From Nitrospiraceae bacterium (GTDB lineage: Bacteria > Nitrospirota > Nitrospiria > Nitrospirales > Nitrospiraceae), in the NCBI GenBank assembly GCA_013140715.1, contig JABFSG010000065.1:1-36136 (forward strand): a stretch of 36,136 nt of DNA, read 5' to 3'. A model generated the notes under the pieces. The model worked only from the letters and a program-made list of their open reading frames with translations. It was not told where the DNA came from and did no database searches. Position 1 is the first letter of the stretch. Each line of letters starts with the position of its first letter. Of the stretch, positions 23,647-32,117 are shown in pieces. A program made the position numbers and the translations under genes.

Positions 23647-24363
23647 ATGACGGCGCCGGAACCTGGTTCGCACCAGACACCGGCTCAGGCTCAAGAACAG
23701 GGAGCGGCCCTCGCACTCCTCCCCGCCACCGCAACGCTCGGCTACTACGTCCTTCCCGCTTCGCTCCAAACACAGACGCTGATTCAGTTGACGCCCCAGA
23801 TCATCGCCTATCTCACCCTAGGCATTTGGGCTTCGTACAACCGTAACATCCTGTCCCGGCTCGGGCTGAATAAAGAGAAGGTACGGAGCGGACTAGGCTG
23901 GGGTCTCCTGACAGGGCTGCTTCTCGGCTGCGTGAATACGTTCGTGATTCTCTGGGCCTACCCACATCTGGGCCATGACATTACCTTCCTCAAGACTACG
24001 CCCCATGGCCGACTCCCCATCTTGGTCATGGTCCCCTGGTTCATCTGCAGCATTGCCATTTTTGTGGAACTGAATTTTCGCGGATTTCTCCTAGGAAGGC
24101 TGGCCGCATGTGAATCGGGATTGTGGAGATCCGGCTCCGCCCAACGGTTCTCGCCACTCGCCCTCATCGCCGGCTCATTGGTATTTGCTTTCGACCCCTT
24201 CATGGTCAATACTTTCCAGCACCTCCATTGGATCGCCCTGTGGGACGGTCTCATCTGGGGAATCATCCGGCTACGCACAGGCAATCTCTACCTGACGATC
24301 GCCGCCCATGCAGTCGAAGCCCTCGTGATGTACAGCGTGGTGCGATTCACGTTATCCTCATAG
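23647..24363 (+). CDS. CPBP/CAAX-protease-like membrane protein with degenerate active site
   Basis: This 238-residue protein is hydrophobic with about seven membrane segments. It has the CPBP topology but altered motifs: the usual EExxFRG is VELNFRG (first Glu replaced), the FxxxH equivalent reads FAFDPF (no His), while the third motif GLIWGIIRLRTGNLYLTIAAHA retains His. Functional CPBP metalloproteases need the Glu pair and His residues, so proteolysis may be lost. It begins just after the hairpin cluster. The N-terminal 30 residues are Gln/Ala/Pro rich and cytoplasmic. A role in immunity or membrane-protein modification is not supported by context. Confidence 0.7.
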   Translation: MTAPEPGSHQTPAQAQEQGAALALLPATATLGYYVLPASLQTQTLIQLTPQIIAYLTLGIWASYNRNILSRLGLNKEKVRSGLGWGLLTGLLLGCVNTFVILWAYPHLGHDITFLKTTPHGRLPILVMVPWFICSIAIFVELNFRGFLLGRLAACESGLWRSGSAQRFSPLALIAGSLVFAFDPFMVNTFQHLHWIALWDGLIWGIIRLRTGNLYLTIAAHAVEALVMYSVVRFTLSS

Positions 24364-24397
24364 AAAACATTGACCTTTCTTGGCAAGGAGCACAACG

Positions 24398-24736
24398 ATG
24401 GGGGAACTCGGCAAGTATGTACTGTATTTTCTTCTGGGTGGAGCGATTGTCAGTGTCTCCACCTATCTCGGGTCTCAAGGCAAATCGTTTCTCGCCGCCT
24501 TTGCCAGCACCTTTCCCGCGATCACCGGCGCGACCTTCATTCTGATTTATCTGAACGGCGGCAACGATGCGATCGTGAGCTACGCAAAAAACTTACTCTG
24601 GTTCGTCCCCCCCTGGATCCTCTATGTCGTAGCCATGATTGGGGGAGTGCCCCGCTTCGGTTTCTGGCCCACCATGATCGGCTCGCTCGTGTTGTATTTG
24701 GGCAGTGTGGGGTTGGTGAAGATTGCATCGAAATAG
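24398..24736 (+). CDS. Small GlpM/DUF3147-like integral membrane protein
   Basis: This 112-residue protein starts at ATG 24398, with AAGGAG 7 nt upstream (24385-24390). A TTG-initiated extension from 24380 is less likely. Four hydrophobic segments (about 5-23, 30-50, 62-83, 90-109) are seen. The FASTFPAITGATFILIYLNG segment and FVPPWILYVVAM resemble the GlpM/DUF3147 family of about 110 residues. The biochemical role of that family is not well defined. It follows the CPBP-like gene by 34 nt, probably in one transcript. Confidence 0.6.
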   Translation: MGELGKYVLYFLLGGAIVSVSTYLGSQGKSFLAAFASTFPAITGATFILIYLNGGNDAIVSYAKNLLWFVPPWILYVVAMIGGVPRFGFWPTMIGSLVLYLGSVGLVKIASK

Positions 24737-24755
24737 CCGACCGTCCGGCAGGCCC

Positions 24756-25331
24756 CTAGACCGCCTCGTTGAAATGGAGTCGATTCATTTCGTCGAGAGC
24801 CTCCATCAGGTGATCGATGACTGCGGTGACGGAGCGGCTTGCTGCTTGGGAAGGGCCATCGGCTCCGGCCCAAATGTTGGGAGGGTTTTCGACCTCTCGC
24901 ACATTCTGACAGAATCGAACGATCGTCTGCTGCCAATGGAGAGGACCGGAGCCTTCGTCGAGAAATTGGACTCGGTCCTGCGAGAAGGACCGGTCAAACT
25001 GCGCGGCCCGCAGCTGCCACATTCGCTCCATCGCCTGCTGCCGATCGAGGCTGAATTCCAGCCCCTTAGCCCGTTCATTGAGCGCCGCACAGAGTCCTCC
25101 GACGATGTGGTCGACCTCCGCTTTGGGGAACACACTGACACAGGACTGCATGAGCAGATACCGGTGAAAGAGGAATACCTCGGCGCTGATCCGCGCTTCG
25201 TCAGCGGAAGGATCGTAGGCTCGAGCCAGCTCGCGCAACAGATTGCCCGACGCTCCTTCAAGGCATGAACCCAGCAAATGTGCCAACTGACGACCGAGCC
25301 CAAGATACTCTGCCTGAGGCAGACGCTGCAT
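24756..25331 (-). CDS. Hypothetical protein in a pair with UPF0145
   Basis: This 191-residue protein starts at ATG 25331, chosen because it is 4 nt after the stop of the upstream gene and its ribosome site (GGAG) lies in that gene. The product is mainly helical, rich in Leu, Arg, Glu and Gln (for example LDRQQAMERMWQLRAAQFDR), without signal peptide or membrane segment. No family is recognised. It is likely soluble and is co-expressed with the UPF0145 gene, as the two are separated by only a few bases. The overlapping plus-strand frames are weaker in coding character. Confidence 0.65.
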   Translation of the reverse strand: MQRLPQAEYLGLGRQLAHLLGSCLEGASGNLLRELARAYDPSADEARISAEVFLFHRYLLMQSCVSVFPKAEVDHIVGGLCAALNERAKGLEFSLDRQQAMERMWQLRAAQFDRSFSQDRVQFLDEGSGPLHWQQTIVRFCQNVREVENPPNIWAGADGPSQAASRSVTAVIDHLMEALDEMNRLHFNEAV

Positions 25332-25335
25332 CGCT

Positions 25336-25662
25336 CTACTCCGGCTCCACGACAACCGCTGTGCCACTGGCACTCACCATCAACATGCTGCTGTTCGCGC
25401 CGATCGTTTCATAATCGAGATCGATGCCGACAATGGCATTGGCGCCGAACTGACGAGCCTGCTCGCGCATCTCACTAAGCGCGATCTCTTTAGCCTTGCG
25501 CAACTCTGCTTCATATGCTGCCGATCGACCGCCCACAATATCGCGAATCGACGCGAAAAAATCCCTGAAGATATTCGCGCCGAGAATGGCATTCCCGGAG
25601 ACCAAACCCAGATACTTGACCGCTTTCTTTCCATCGATGCTCGGTGTTGTCGATAGAATCAT
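25336..25662 (-). CDS. UPF0145 (YbjQ-like) protein
   Basis: This 108-residue protein starts at ATG 25662, with GGAGGG 4 nt before it. A longer reading from 25695 lacks this support. The sequence has the family pattern [77 protein letters not shown] and a terminal GTAVVVE. It has the usual length of UPF0145/YbjQ proteins, which form small pentamer-type assemblies of unknown function. It is first of a minus-strand pair with the hypothetical gene at 24756. Confidence 0.92.
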   Translation of the reverse strand: MILSTTPSIDGKKAVKYLGLVSGNAILGANIFRDFFASIRDIVGGRSAAYEAELRKAKEIALSEMREQARQFGANAIVGIDLDYETIGANSSMLMVSASGTAVVVEPE

Positions 25663-25927
25663 ACGTCCCTCCCGCTGAATGCCCCATCCTCTCACCGTTG
25701 AAAAGAATCGCCAAGCCTTTCGCCGATTTCCCCGGTCTCCAACAACTGAACAACCCTTACCCTACCGAGAGAGAACTGGATTCCGTTCTTATTACTCACG
25801 AGGCTACGCCTATGCTGGCAAGGCCATGATGCGTCTAGACTTGATAATTAGCTGTCCAATCTTTCAGGAGGGTGGTATAAAAACAGCAGCCGAACGGCAG
25901 GAGGGATCTGCCCAGAAAGGATACAGA

Positions 25928-26272
25928 ATGGCTGGGTTTGTCATGCGAAAGAATAGCCGGCTCAAGAAATTGGTGCCGGTACGATACCTTCGTGACGGGA
26001 TTGCCGGTGAAGGAATCATCAAAGACCTGTCCTTGAGTGGGAGCTACATTACTGGGAATGCCACGGTCTCCGTTGGGATGGTACTCAGTCTACAAATTTT
26101 TGTGCCGGGAGATCCCCAGCCGTTACTGATCGATCAGGCCATCGTGAAATGGGTCAAGGAGTCCGAGTTTGGAGTGGACTTCGACATTTCTCAGTCAAAG
26201 GAGGCCCAGCAAATCACAAAGGTCATCGCTTCGCTGGTCAAGGCACAACATAGCTCATCCCGCAAAGGGTAA
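25928..26272 (+). CDS. Single-domain PilZ protein
   Basis: This 114-residue protein starts at ATG 25928, with AGAAAGG 7 nt upstream. The open frame extends to 25679 but its upstream part has no coding pattern. The PilZ domain occupies about 12-95 with (D/N)xSxxG present as DLSLSGSYI and the C-terminal strand FGVDFD. The arginine motif is degenerate (RKNSRLKKLVPVRYL), so c-di-GMP binding is likely but not certain. It is monocistronic. With the receiver-PilZ protein at 3605 it makes two PilZ proteins in the window, consistent with c-di-GMP control of surface properties. Confidence 0.82.
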   Translation: MAGFVMRKNSRLKKLVPVRYLRDGIAGEGIIKDLSLSGSYITGNATVSVGMVLSLQIFVPGDPQPLLIDQAIVKWVKESEFGVDFDISQSKEAQQITKVIASLVKAQHSSSRKG

Positions 26273-26688
26273 AGGCCGCTTGAATAGATCGGCTCGGTCT
26301 CGGAATACTCGTTCATAGAACAACGCAACGTCCAGGCCACAACCAAGCCAACCAAGCGGCTATTGGCCGATATAATACCGGCGCCGCCGCCAGTCCCCGT
26401 CACGCCCTCTTACACCAGCCGGCCCACAACCGATACCATCAACGAGACTGAGAAGACGGACTTGCCCCAGCGGAGGCGTCTTGGCCTTGCCAAACTGGCC
26501 GTCACCATGCTAGCGTGCCAAGGCTGTCACGGGTAGAGACCGTCTCCTCCCCGCACAATCTCGTGCGTGGAGGGGTTGTATCAAATTCATATCGGCGTCA
26601 CGGACGTCGCTCGACTTGAGAATAAGGGGGTCGCCCCCCCTCGCCTGCGTAAGCAGGTGCTCTGCAAGTCTTGGGGGGAGGTGAAGGC
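26273..26688 (+). promoter_or_regulatory. rpsB upstream region: structured leader with possible SD-sequestering switch
   Basis: These 416 nt precede rpsB. A -10-like TATAAT is at 26371-26376, without a clear -35. A stop-to-stop frame (26288-26536) shows Pro/Thr-rich residues but no ATG near its start and is probably not a gene. Downstream are a hairpin of about 13 bp (26544-26575), GGGGG-TCG-CCCCC (26626-26638) and CGCCTGC-GTAA-GCAGGTG (26642-26659, GNRA loop). The C-run 26634-26640 could alternatively pair with GGGGGG at 26673-26678, which abuts the Shine-Dalgarno. This resembles S2 autoregulatory leaders in logic, though not by recognised sequence. Confidence 0.5.
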
Positions 26689-27462
26689 ATGGGAGTGGTT
26701 TCGATCAAGGAATTGTTAGAAGCAGGTGTCCATTTCGGGCACCAGACGAATCGGTGGAACCCGAAGATGAAGAAGTTCCTCTTTGGAGAACGCAACGGCA
26801 TCTACATCATCGATCTTCAGCAAACACTGGCTCGGATGGAGCAAGCCTATGCCTTCGTCCGCGACACCGTTGCCTCAGGCCAGTCGGTCCTGTTCGTCGG
26901 GACCAAGAGACAAGCCGCTGAAATCCTTCAAGAGGAAGCTCTGCGCGCCAACATGTTCTTCGTGAATCAACGCTGGCTCGGCGGGATGCTGACGAACTTT
27001 CAGACGATTCGGAAGAGCATCGATAAAATGAAAAAACTGGAGGCCAAGCTGGCAGACCCCAGCCAATACGGCCTGAAGAAAAAAGAAATCATGAAGATGC
27101 AGAAGGAGATCGTGAAGCTTCAAAAGTATCTCAGCGGCATCAAGGATATGCGCGGCGTTCCAGGAGCCGTATTCGTACTCGACACCCGCATCGAGCATAT
27201 CGCCGTACAGGAAGCGAGCCGCTTGGAGATCCCTGTGATCGCCATTCTGGACTCAAACTGCAATCCGGACAACATCGGCTATCCAATCCCTGGAAACGAC
27301 GACGCCATTCGCTCCATCAAGCTCATTACCTCTCGCATCGCCGACGCCTGTATCGAAGGCGCCCACTTGCGAACACAGCGTGAAGAGGCGGAATTCAAGC
27401 CCGTTCCTGCAGCAGGAGACAAGGTTGGAGGCATCAGTTTCGCGAGCGCGCCGGCTTCATAA
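26689..27462 (+). CDS. rpsB: 30S ribosomal protein S2
   Basis: This 257-residue protein starts at ATG 26689, with GGAGGTGA ending 4 nt before it. The upstream in-frame start at 26671 lies within the ribosome site and is rejected. The sequence has family motifs [53 protein letters not shown] and [27 protein letters not shown] segments. The central zone (about 110-150) is a Lys-rich helical arm. It is of normal length and lies first in the rpsB-tsf-pyrH-frr block. Confidence 0.98.
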   Translation: MGVVSIKELLEAGVHFGHQTNRWNPKMKKFLFGERNGIYIIDLQQTLARMEQAYAFVRDTVASGQSVLFVGTKRQAAEILQEEALRANMFFVNQRWLGGMLTNFQTIRKSIDKMKKLEAKLADPSQYGLKKKEIMKMQKEIVKLQKYLSGIKDMRGVPGAVFVLDTRIEHIAVQEASRLEIPVIAILDSNCNPDNIGYPIPGNDDAIRSIKLITSRIADACIEGAHLRTQREEAEFKPVPAAGDKVGGISFASAPAS

Positions 27463-27519
27463 CGAGCGGCACCTGCATCAATTGCCACACTTACTGATTA
27501 CCCAGAAGGACCCTTACGC

Positions 27520-28116
27520 ATGGCTGGATCAAGTCAGCTTGTCAAAGAACTGAGAGAAAAAACCGGGGCCGGCATCCTCGACTGCCAGAAGGCGCTCACC
27601 GAAAACGGCGACGACGTCGAAAAGGCGATCGATTATCTGCGTCAGAAGGGCTTGGCCGCCGCGCTCAAAAAATCAGGCCGCGAAACCAATCAAGGCCTCG
27701 TGCATGCTTACATCCACATGGGCGGGAAAATCGGTGTGCTCATCGAAGTCAACTGTGAAACAGACTTCGTGGCTCGGAACGAAGAATTCAAGATATTTGT
27801 CAACGACCTGGCCCTCCAGGTCGCTGCCGGGAAACCCTCCTACGTCAAACGAGAGGATATTCCCGCCTCGATCATCGAGAAGGAACGATCGATTTACGAA
27901 GGACAGGCCAAGGAAATGGGCAAACCCCAGGCTGCCTGGCCGAAGATCGTCGAAGGCAAGGTGGAGAAGTTCTTTCAGGAGAGCTGTCTGATCGAGCAGT
28001 CGTTCGTCAAGGATCCGGCCGTCACGATTAAAGACCTCCTTGCATCGAAGATCGCCAAGATCGGCGAGAACATGAACATCCGCCGTTTTACCCGGTATCA
28101 ATTAGGCGAAGCATGA
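27520..28116 (+). CDS. tsf: Translation elongation factor Ts (short form)
   Basis: This 198-residue protein starts at ATG 27520. Key features are the N-terminal UBA-like [19 protein letters not shown], the EF-Tu-contacting CETDFVARN and the dimerisation region. It belongs to the short EF-Ts type (about 200 residues, as in Thermus), not the 280-residue E. coli type. It lies 57 nt downstream of rpsB and overlaps pyrH by ATGA. It catalyses GDP/GTP exchange on EF-Tu. Confidence 0.98.
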   Translation: MAGSSQLVKELREKTGAGILDCQKALTENGDDVEKAIDYLRQKGLAAALKKSGRETNQGLVHAYIHMGGKIGVLIEVNCETDFVARNEEFKIFVNDLALQVAAGKPSYVKREDIPASIIEKERSIYEGQAKEMGKPQAAWPKIVEGKVEKFFQESCLIEQSFVKDPAVTIKDLLASKIAKIGENMNIRRFTRYQLGEA

Positions 28117-28838
28117 GCTCTGCCAACTATCGGCGCATCCTCCTCAAAGTGAGCGGAGAGATGTTGGCCGGTGAGCAGGGCTACGGTATCCAACCCTCGA
28201 TCCTTGAGGGTCTCGCCTCAGAAATTGCCTCGGTCGTAGCTCTCGACATCGAAGTCGCTGTGGTCATCGGCGGCGGCAATATCTTCCGTGGTATTGCCGC
28301 CAGTGCTTCCGGCATGGAACGGGCCTCCGCCGACTACATGGGGATGCTTGCGACCGTGCTCAATGCCTTGGCCCTCCAAAATGCGCTTGAGCGCAACGGT
28401 ATTATGACACGGGTCCAGTCCGCGATCGAGATGCGCCAGCTGGCGGAGGGCTATATCCGCCGACGAGCCATTCGCCATCTTGAAAAAAAGCGCGTGGTCA
28501 TTTTTGCCGGAGGCACCGGAAATCCCTATTTCTCGACCGATACCGCTGCGGCACTCAGGGCCATGGAGATCGGAGCCCAAGTGATTATGAAGGGGACGAA
28601 GGTCGACGGCATCTATGACGCAGATCCCGTGAAGAATCCCTCGGCCACCAAATATCAGACCATCTCTTTCCTCTCGATTTTGAATCAGAACTTGAAAGTC
28701 ATGGATGCCACAGCCATCAGTCTCTGCATGGATAATAACCTTCCACTCATTGTGTTCAACCTGAAGGAACAAGGTAATTTCAAACGCGTTGCCACCGGCG
28801 AAGCGATCGGCACCATTGTCACCTCCGATCGCCGCTGA
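28113..28838 (+). CDS. pyrH: UMP kinase
   Basis: This 241-residue amino-acid-kinase-family UMP kinase has [13 protein letters not shown] at the N-terminus, [10 protein letters not shown] for the phosphate-binding loop, [21 protein letters not shown] ATP/UMP contact residues and [12 protein letters not shown] near the C-terminal lobe. It starts in the ATGA overlap with tsf and ends 18 nt before frr. It is full length. Confidence 0.98.
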   Translation: MSSANYRRILLKVSGEMLAGEQGYGIQPSILEGLASEIASVVALDIEVAVVIGGGNIFRGIAASASGMERASADYMGMLATVLNALALQNALERNGIMTRVQSAIEMRQLAEGYIRRRAIRHLEKKRVVIFAGGTGNPYFSTDTAAALRAMEIGAQVIMKGTKVDGIYDADPVKNPSATKYQTISFLSILNQNLKVMDATAISLCMDNNLPLIVFNLKEQGNFKRVATGEAIGTIVTSDRR

Positions 28839-28856
28839 CTGTCCGGGGAGTCTCTC

Positions 28857-29420
28857 ATGTCCAACCCTGCCGCTATACGTCAAAAGGTCACCGAAAAGAT
28901 GGAGTCCGCGCTGGAGCATCTCAAGCGAGACTTAGCCGGCCTGCGCACAGGGCGGGCGTCGGTCGCCATTTTAGACGGGGTTCGGGTCGACTATTACGGG
29001 ACGATGACCCCGCTGAAGCAGGTGGCCAATATTTCGACCCCGGAAGCCCGCCTCATCACGATCCAACCGTGGGAGCCTGGCCTGATCAAGGAAATCGAAA
29101 AAGCCTTGTCGGGATCGGGCCTCGGTGTCACTCCCTCCAACGACGGAAAGATCATTCGTATCCCCCTTCCTCCGCTCACCGAAGAACGGCGTAAAGACCT
29201 GAGCAAGATCTGCAAGAAGCACGGCGAAGACACGAAAGTGGTGGTGCGAGGGTTTCGTCGAGATGCGAACGAAGAGTTGAAGAAATTGCAAAAGGATGCC
29301 AAGTTAACCGAGGACGAGCTGCGAAAGGCTGAAGCCGACACACAGAAGCTCACCGACCAATACATTCAAAAGATCGATGACGTGGTGAAGAAAAAAGAAC
29401 AAGAAATTATGGAAGTGTGA
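28857..29420 (+). CDS. frr: Ribosome recycling factor
   Basis: This 187-residue protein has the family pattern LAGLRTGRASVAILDGVRV, PLKQVANISTPEARLITIQPW and IRIPLPPLTEERRKDLSK. The long C-terminal coiled coil (about 120-185) is Lys/Glu rich. It is the usual length. It overlaps alr by 4 nt (GTGA). Confidence 0.98.
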   Translation: MSNPAAIRQKVTEKMESALEHLKRDLAGLRTGRASVAILDGVRVDYYGTMTPLKQVANISTPEARLITIQPWEPGLIKEIEKALSGSGLGVTPSNDGKIIRIPLPPLTEERRKDLSKICKKHGEDTKVVVRGFRRDANEELKKLQKDAKLTEDELRKAEADTQKLTDQYIQKIDDVVKKKEQEIMEV

Positions 29421-30550
29421 CTGCAATTTCGACCTTGCTACCCACCTACGCCATCGTCAATCTCGCGGCCCTTGCCCATAACCTTTCCCACATCAAGCGG
29501 TGCCTGTCGCCCGGCACCGACATCATGGCAGTCGTCAAGGCCAATGCCTATGGGCATGGCGCAGTAGAGATCGCTCACGCGCTTGCCCGCCAAGGCATTG
29601 GGCGGTTTGCCGTGGCCTCGCTGGACGAAGGTATCGCACTCCGCCAAGCCGGTCTCTCAGGATCTATCGTCGTGCTGGGAGCGCTCCTTGAAGAACAGGT
29701 ATCCGACCTGGTCGCTCACCGGTTGACCCCGGTCATCAGCGATGGACGTATCCTTCCCAGTTTGGCCAAAGAAGCTGGTTCGCATCAGGCACCGTACCCG
29801 ATTCACCTCAAGGTCGAAACCGGAATGGGACGGCTGGGGGTTTCCCCCCAAGAGCTGCTCTCTCTCCTCGACGACCCCATCATTCGAAATCCACTCCAGG
29901 TCGAAGGCATCATGACCCATCTTGCCGACGCAGACGGAGCGGACAATGCCGCTACAGAACGACAACTTAATCTATTTCGTGCCATGCTGGAGCAGATCCG
30001 CCAACGAGGCGTCACAGTCCCTTTGCTCCATGCGGCAAACAGCGCTGCCATCGTCAGGTTTCCCGAAACGCACTTCTCTCTCGTGCGCCCGGGCATCATG
30101 CTCTACGGATACCATACCTTACCGGCATCAATACCTTCGCCGGATCTCAAACCGGTCCTCTCGCTTCGAACGACAGTCGTGCAGCTACGGACAATCCCGC
30201 GAGGAGGAGCTGTCAGCTACAACGGGACATTCGTCGCAACAAGACCGACACGTATCGCAGTCCTGCCGATCGGCTATGCCGATGGCTATAGCCGGCGGCT
30301 CTCCCATCGTGGATCGGTCTTGCTTCAGGGACGCCGCGCCCCGATCGTCGGGTTGGTATGCATGGATATGATCATGATCGATGTCACCGACATCGCATCG
30401 GTACAGATAGGTGAGACCGCCACGCTGATCGGCCAGCAGGGACAGGAATCGATCTGGGCCGATGAAGTGGCAAGTTGGGTCGGCACAATCCCCTATGAAG
30501 TCCTCTGTGGGATCGGCCCCCGCGTTCCCCGCATTTACGAGCCAGCCTGA
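29417..30550 (+). CDS. alr: Alanine racemase
   Basis: This 377-residue PLP enzyme starts at GTG 29417. The PLP lysine lies in AVVKANAYGHG (Lys41) and the second catalytic residue Tyr268 in AVSYNGTF. ETGMGRLG, HAANSAA, RPGIMLYGY and LPIGYADGY are also characteristic. It produces D-alanine for peptidoglycan. Its location directly coupled to frr is unusual, as uppS, cdsA or dxr commonly follow frr. The gene ends before a long terminator-like hairpin. Confidence 0.97.
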   Translation: MTAISTLLPTYAIVNLAALAHNLSHIKRCLSPGTDIMAVVKANAYGHGAVEIAHALARQGIGRFAVASLDEGIALRQAGLSGSIVVLGALLEEQVSDLVAHRLTPVISDGRILPSLAKEAGSHQAPYPIHLKVETGMGRLGVSPQELLSLLDDPIIRNPLQVEGIMTHLADADGADNAATERQLNLFRAMLEQIRQRGVTVPLLHAANSAAIVRFPETHFSLVRPGIMLYGYHTLPASIPSPDLKPVLSLRTTVVQLRTIPRGGAVSYNGTFVATRPTRIAVLPIGYADGYSRRLSHRGSVLLQGRRAPIVGLVCMDMIMIDVTDIASVQIGETATLIGQQGQESIWADEVASWVGTIPYEVLCGIGPRVPRIYEPA

Positions 30551-30583
30551 GATCGGCGAGAGTGTTCGGTTTATCTGGTTAGC

Positions 30584-30634
30584 TGGTTTGTCTGGTTTAT
30601 TTCGTTTTTCGAACAAAACAAACAAGACAAACCA
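30584..30634. terminator. Long bidirectional terminator-like hairpin between convergent genes
   Basis: The arms TGGTTTGTCTGGTTTATTTCG and CGAACAAAACAAACAAGACA plus the final AACCA form an imperfect stem of about 22 pairs with three mismatches and a T-rich loop. It is AT rich, with T-runs on the plus side and A-runs on the minus side. It is located between the stop codons of alr (+) and the FadL-type gene (-). Similar TGGTTT direct repeats precede it (30569-30600). Confidence 0.7.
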
Positions 30635-30685
30635 AATGAACAAGAAAGACGCGAAGAGGAAACTGACAGACCTTTTAACATCTGG

Positions 30686-32068
30686 TTAATAAACTGCTCG
30701 AATCGACACACTACCGTTATACAGTGTGCTTTCATAGGCTCCATCGACGTTCCGATTGCGATTGCCTGATACGGTGCGGTCCTCGTAGAGAGCGGCTTGA
30801 AACGAAAAATCGACTCCAATCGCTTCAGGTTTTACAGAACCAAAGCCAAGGTCTCCACATCGGATCAGGCCCAGAAGCGACCCCTGCTCCCTGCACAACA
30901 ATCCAAAGCCTCCCCCCACGATGTGAAGGTCCGCAGAAGGAATCCCAGGATCAAAGCTTGCGTCAGGCACCTGATTTTGCTGATTGGTATAGCCGCCGCG
31001 CAGCGCCACCGCCCAATGCGGGAGCCACTCAAGCGCCAACCATTTATATTCGGTTCCGACCATCACAGCATAGGTGCTGCGCCAGTTCTGCGGCTGCGGG
31101 ATCGTTGTGACATTCCCCAACGTGACATCGAGGTTTCGAACGGACTTCCAACCCACATAATCGACATCCATTTCCAATTTCCATTCCTGTTCACTCGTCC
31201 GAACAGGCCAGATCGCAATCGCTCCTGTAATGATCTGCGGTAAGACCAGGGTCGCTCTGGCATCGGACAGGCTGGCTCCATTGGCCAATAATGCGCCGTT
31301 TAAGTGGAGGGCCGCTTGACTCCGGTAGACGAAACCGATATTCGCGAGAGGCTTCCCAGCCTCATTGCGTAATGCCGTATAGAGTAAACTGGCGTTGAAA
31401 CCAGCCGCCGTATCCTTACCGAATAACTCTACTTTCGAACCGGCTGGAATCCCAAGCCCACCAGACCAGACCGATTGTCGCTCAACATGACCTTCACCTG
31501 CGAGCCCACTGAATGTGTAGATATCGGCACCCAGCCCTAGAGAAACGTTCTCTGTTGCCTTATAGGCAAGGGTCGGTTTGATATCCAACAGCGGCAGTGC
31601 ACTGAACGTCGTGGCTGTCCTGAACGGTCCATCGTTCTGCCAGCGAGTCAGCGAACCGAACGGCACAGTCAGGCCAATTCCCATAGAGAGATCACCCAGG
31701 GCCGTCATCCCAAGATCTTTCAAGTTCGCCGTCATATATCCGTGAATAGGAGGAGGCCAGGCCACTGTCCCATTTCGATCGCCCCTTGCCGTTACTCCTG
31801 TCGGACCAGTGAAATCTGTTTCCCCGCCGGCGATCAATGCGCCGGCCATGAACTGGACCCCCTGTAACTGCGTCATGCCAGACGGATTGTAGTGCAGAGC
31901 CGAGGGGTCGTCGGCTTGCGCAGCAAAGGCATTACCCATCGCGGATGCGGCGGCTCCCTGCCCCTGAATGCGCGGCACCTGTGCTGAAGCCATGCCCGGC
32001 ACACAGAGCAAGCACAGCCCTATGGTACATACAGAGGGTTTCCATACTTGAAGAAGCGATCCCGTCAT
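30686..32068 (-). CDS. FadL/OmpP1/TodX-type outer-membrane transport protein
   Basis: This 460-residue protein starts at ATG 32068, with AGGTG 6 nt before it. A GTG at 32077 would add 3 residues. A signal peptide ends near GMASA-Q (about 30). The N-terminal hatch motif of the family is seen in GQGAAASAMGNAFAAQADDPSALHYNPSGMTQLQG. The barrel includes alternating strands and ends in an aromatic-rich terminus. The family takes up long-chain fatty acids or aromatic hydrocarbons. It is 40 nt downstream of the hybrid kinase gene on the same strand, so it may be co-transcribed with it. Confidence 0.9.
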   Translation of the reverse strand: MTGSLLQVWKPSVCTIGLCLLCVPGMASAQVPRIQGQGAAASAMGNAFAAQADDPSALHYNPSGMTQLQGVQFMAGALIAGGETDFTGPTGVTARGDRNGTVAWPPPIHGYMTANLKDLGMTALGDLSMGIGLTVPFGSLTRWQNDGPFRTATTFSALPLLDIKPTLAYKATENVSLGLGADIYTFSGLAGEGHVERQSVWSGGLGIPAGSKVELFGKDTAAGFNASLLYTALRNEAGKPLANIGFVYRSQAALHLNGALLANGASLSDARATLVLPQIITGAIAIWPVRTSEQEWKLEMDVDYVGWKSVRNLDVTLGNVTTIPQPQNWRSTYAVMVGTEYKWLALEWLPHWAVALRGGYTNQQNQVPDASFDPGIPSADLHIVGGGFGLLCREQGSLLGLIRCGDLGFGSVKPEAIGVDFSFQAALYEDRTVSGNRNRNVDGAYESTLYNGSVSIRAVY

Positions 32069-32117
32069 AGGCGGCACCTACCCCAAACGCTCATGCCCTT
32101 ACGCAACATCCTCGCGC

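Noticed and set aside
24723..25268. Plus-strand frame of 181 codons
   Set aside because: Antisense of the hypothetical minus-strand gene and lacks a ribosome site. The minus frame pairs with UPF0145 at 4 nt and is preferred, although both are unrecognised.
26288..26536. Open frame upstream of rpsB with Pro/Thr-rich translation and a CxxCH end
   Set aside because: No ATG/GTG near its start and no ribosome site. The CQGCH string at the end could suggest a haem motif but is isolated.
28218..28919. Minus-strand frame of 233 codons
   Set aside because: It is the shadow of pyrH, which is unmistakable on the plus strand.
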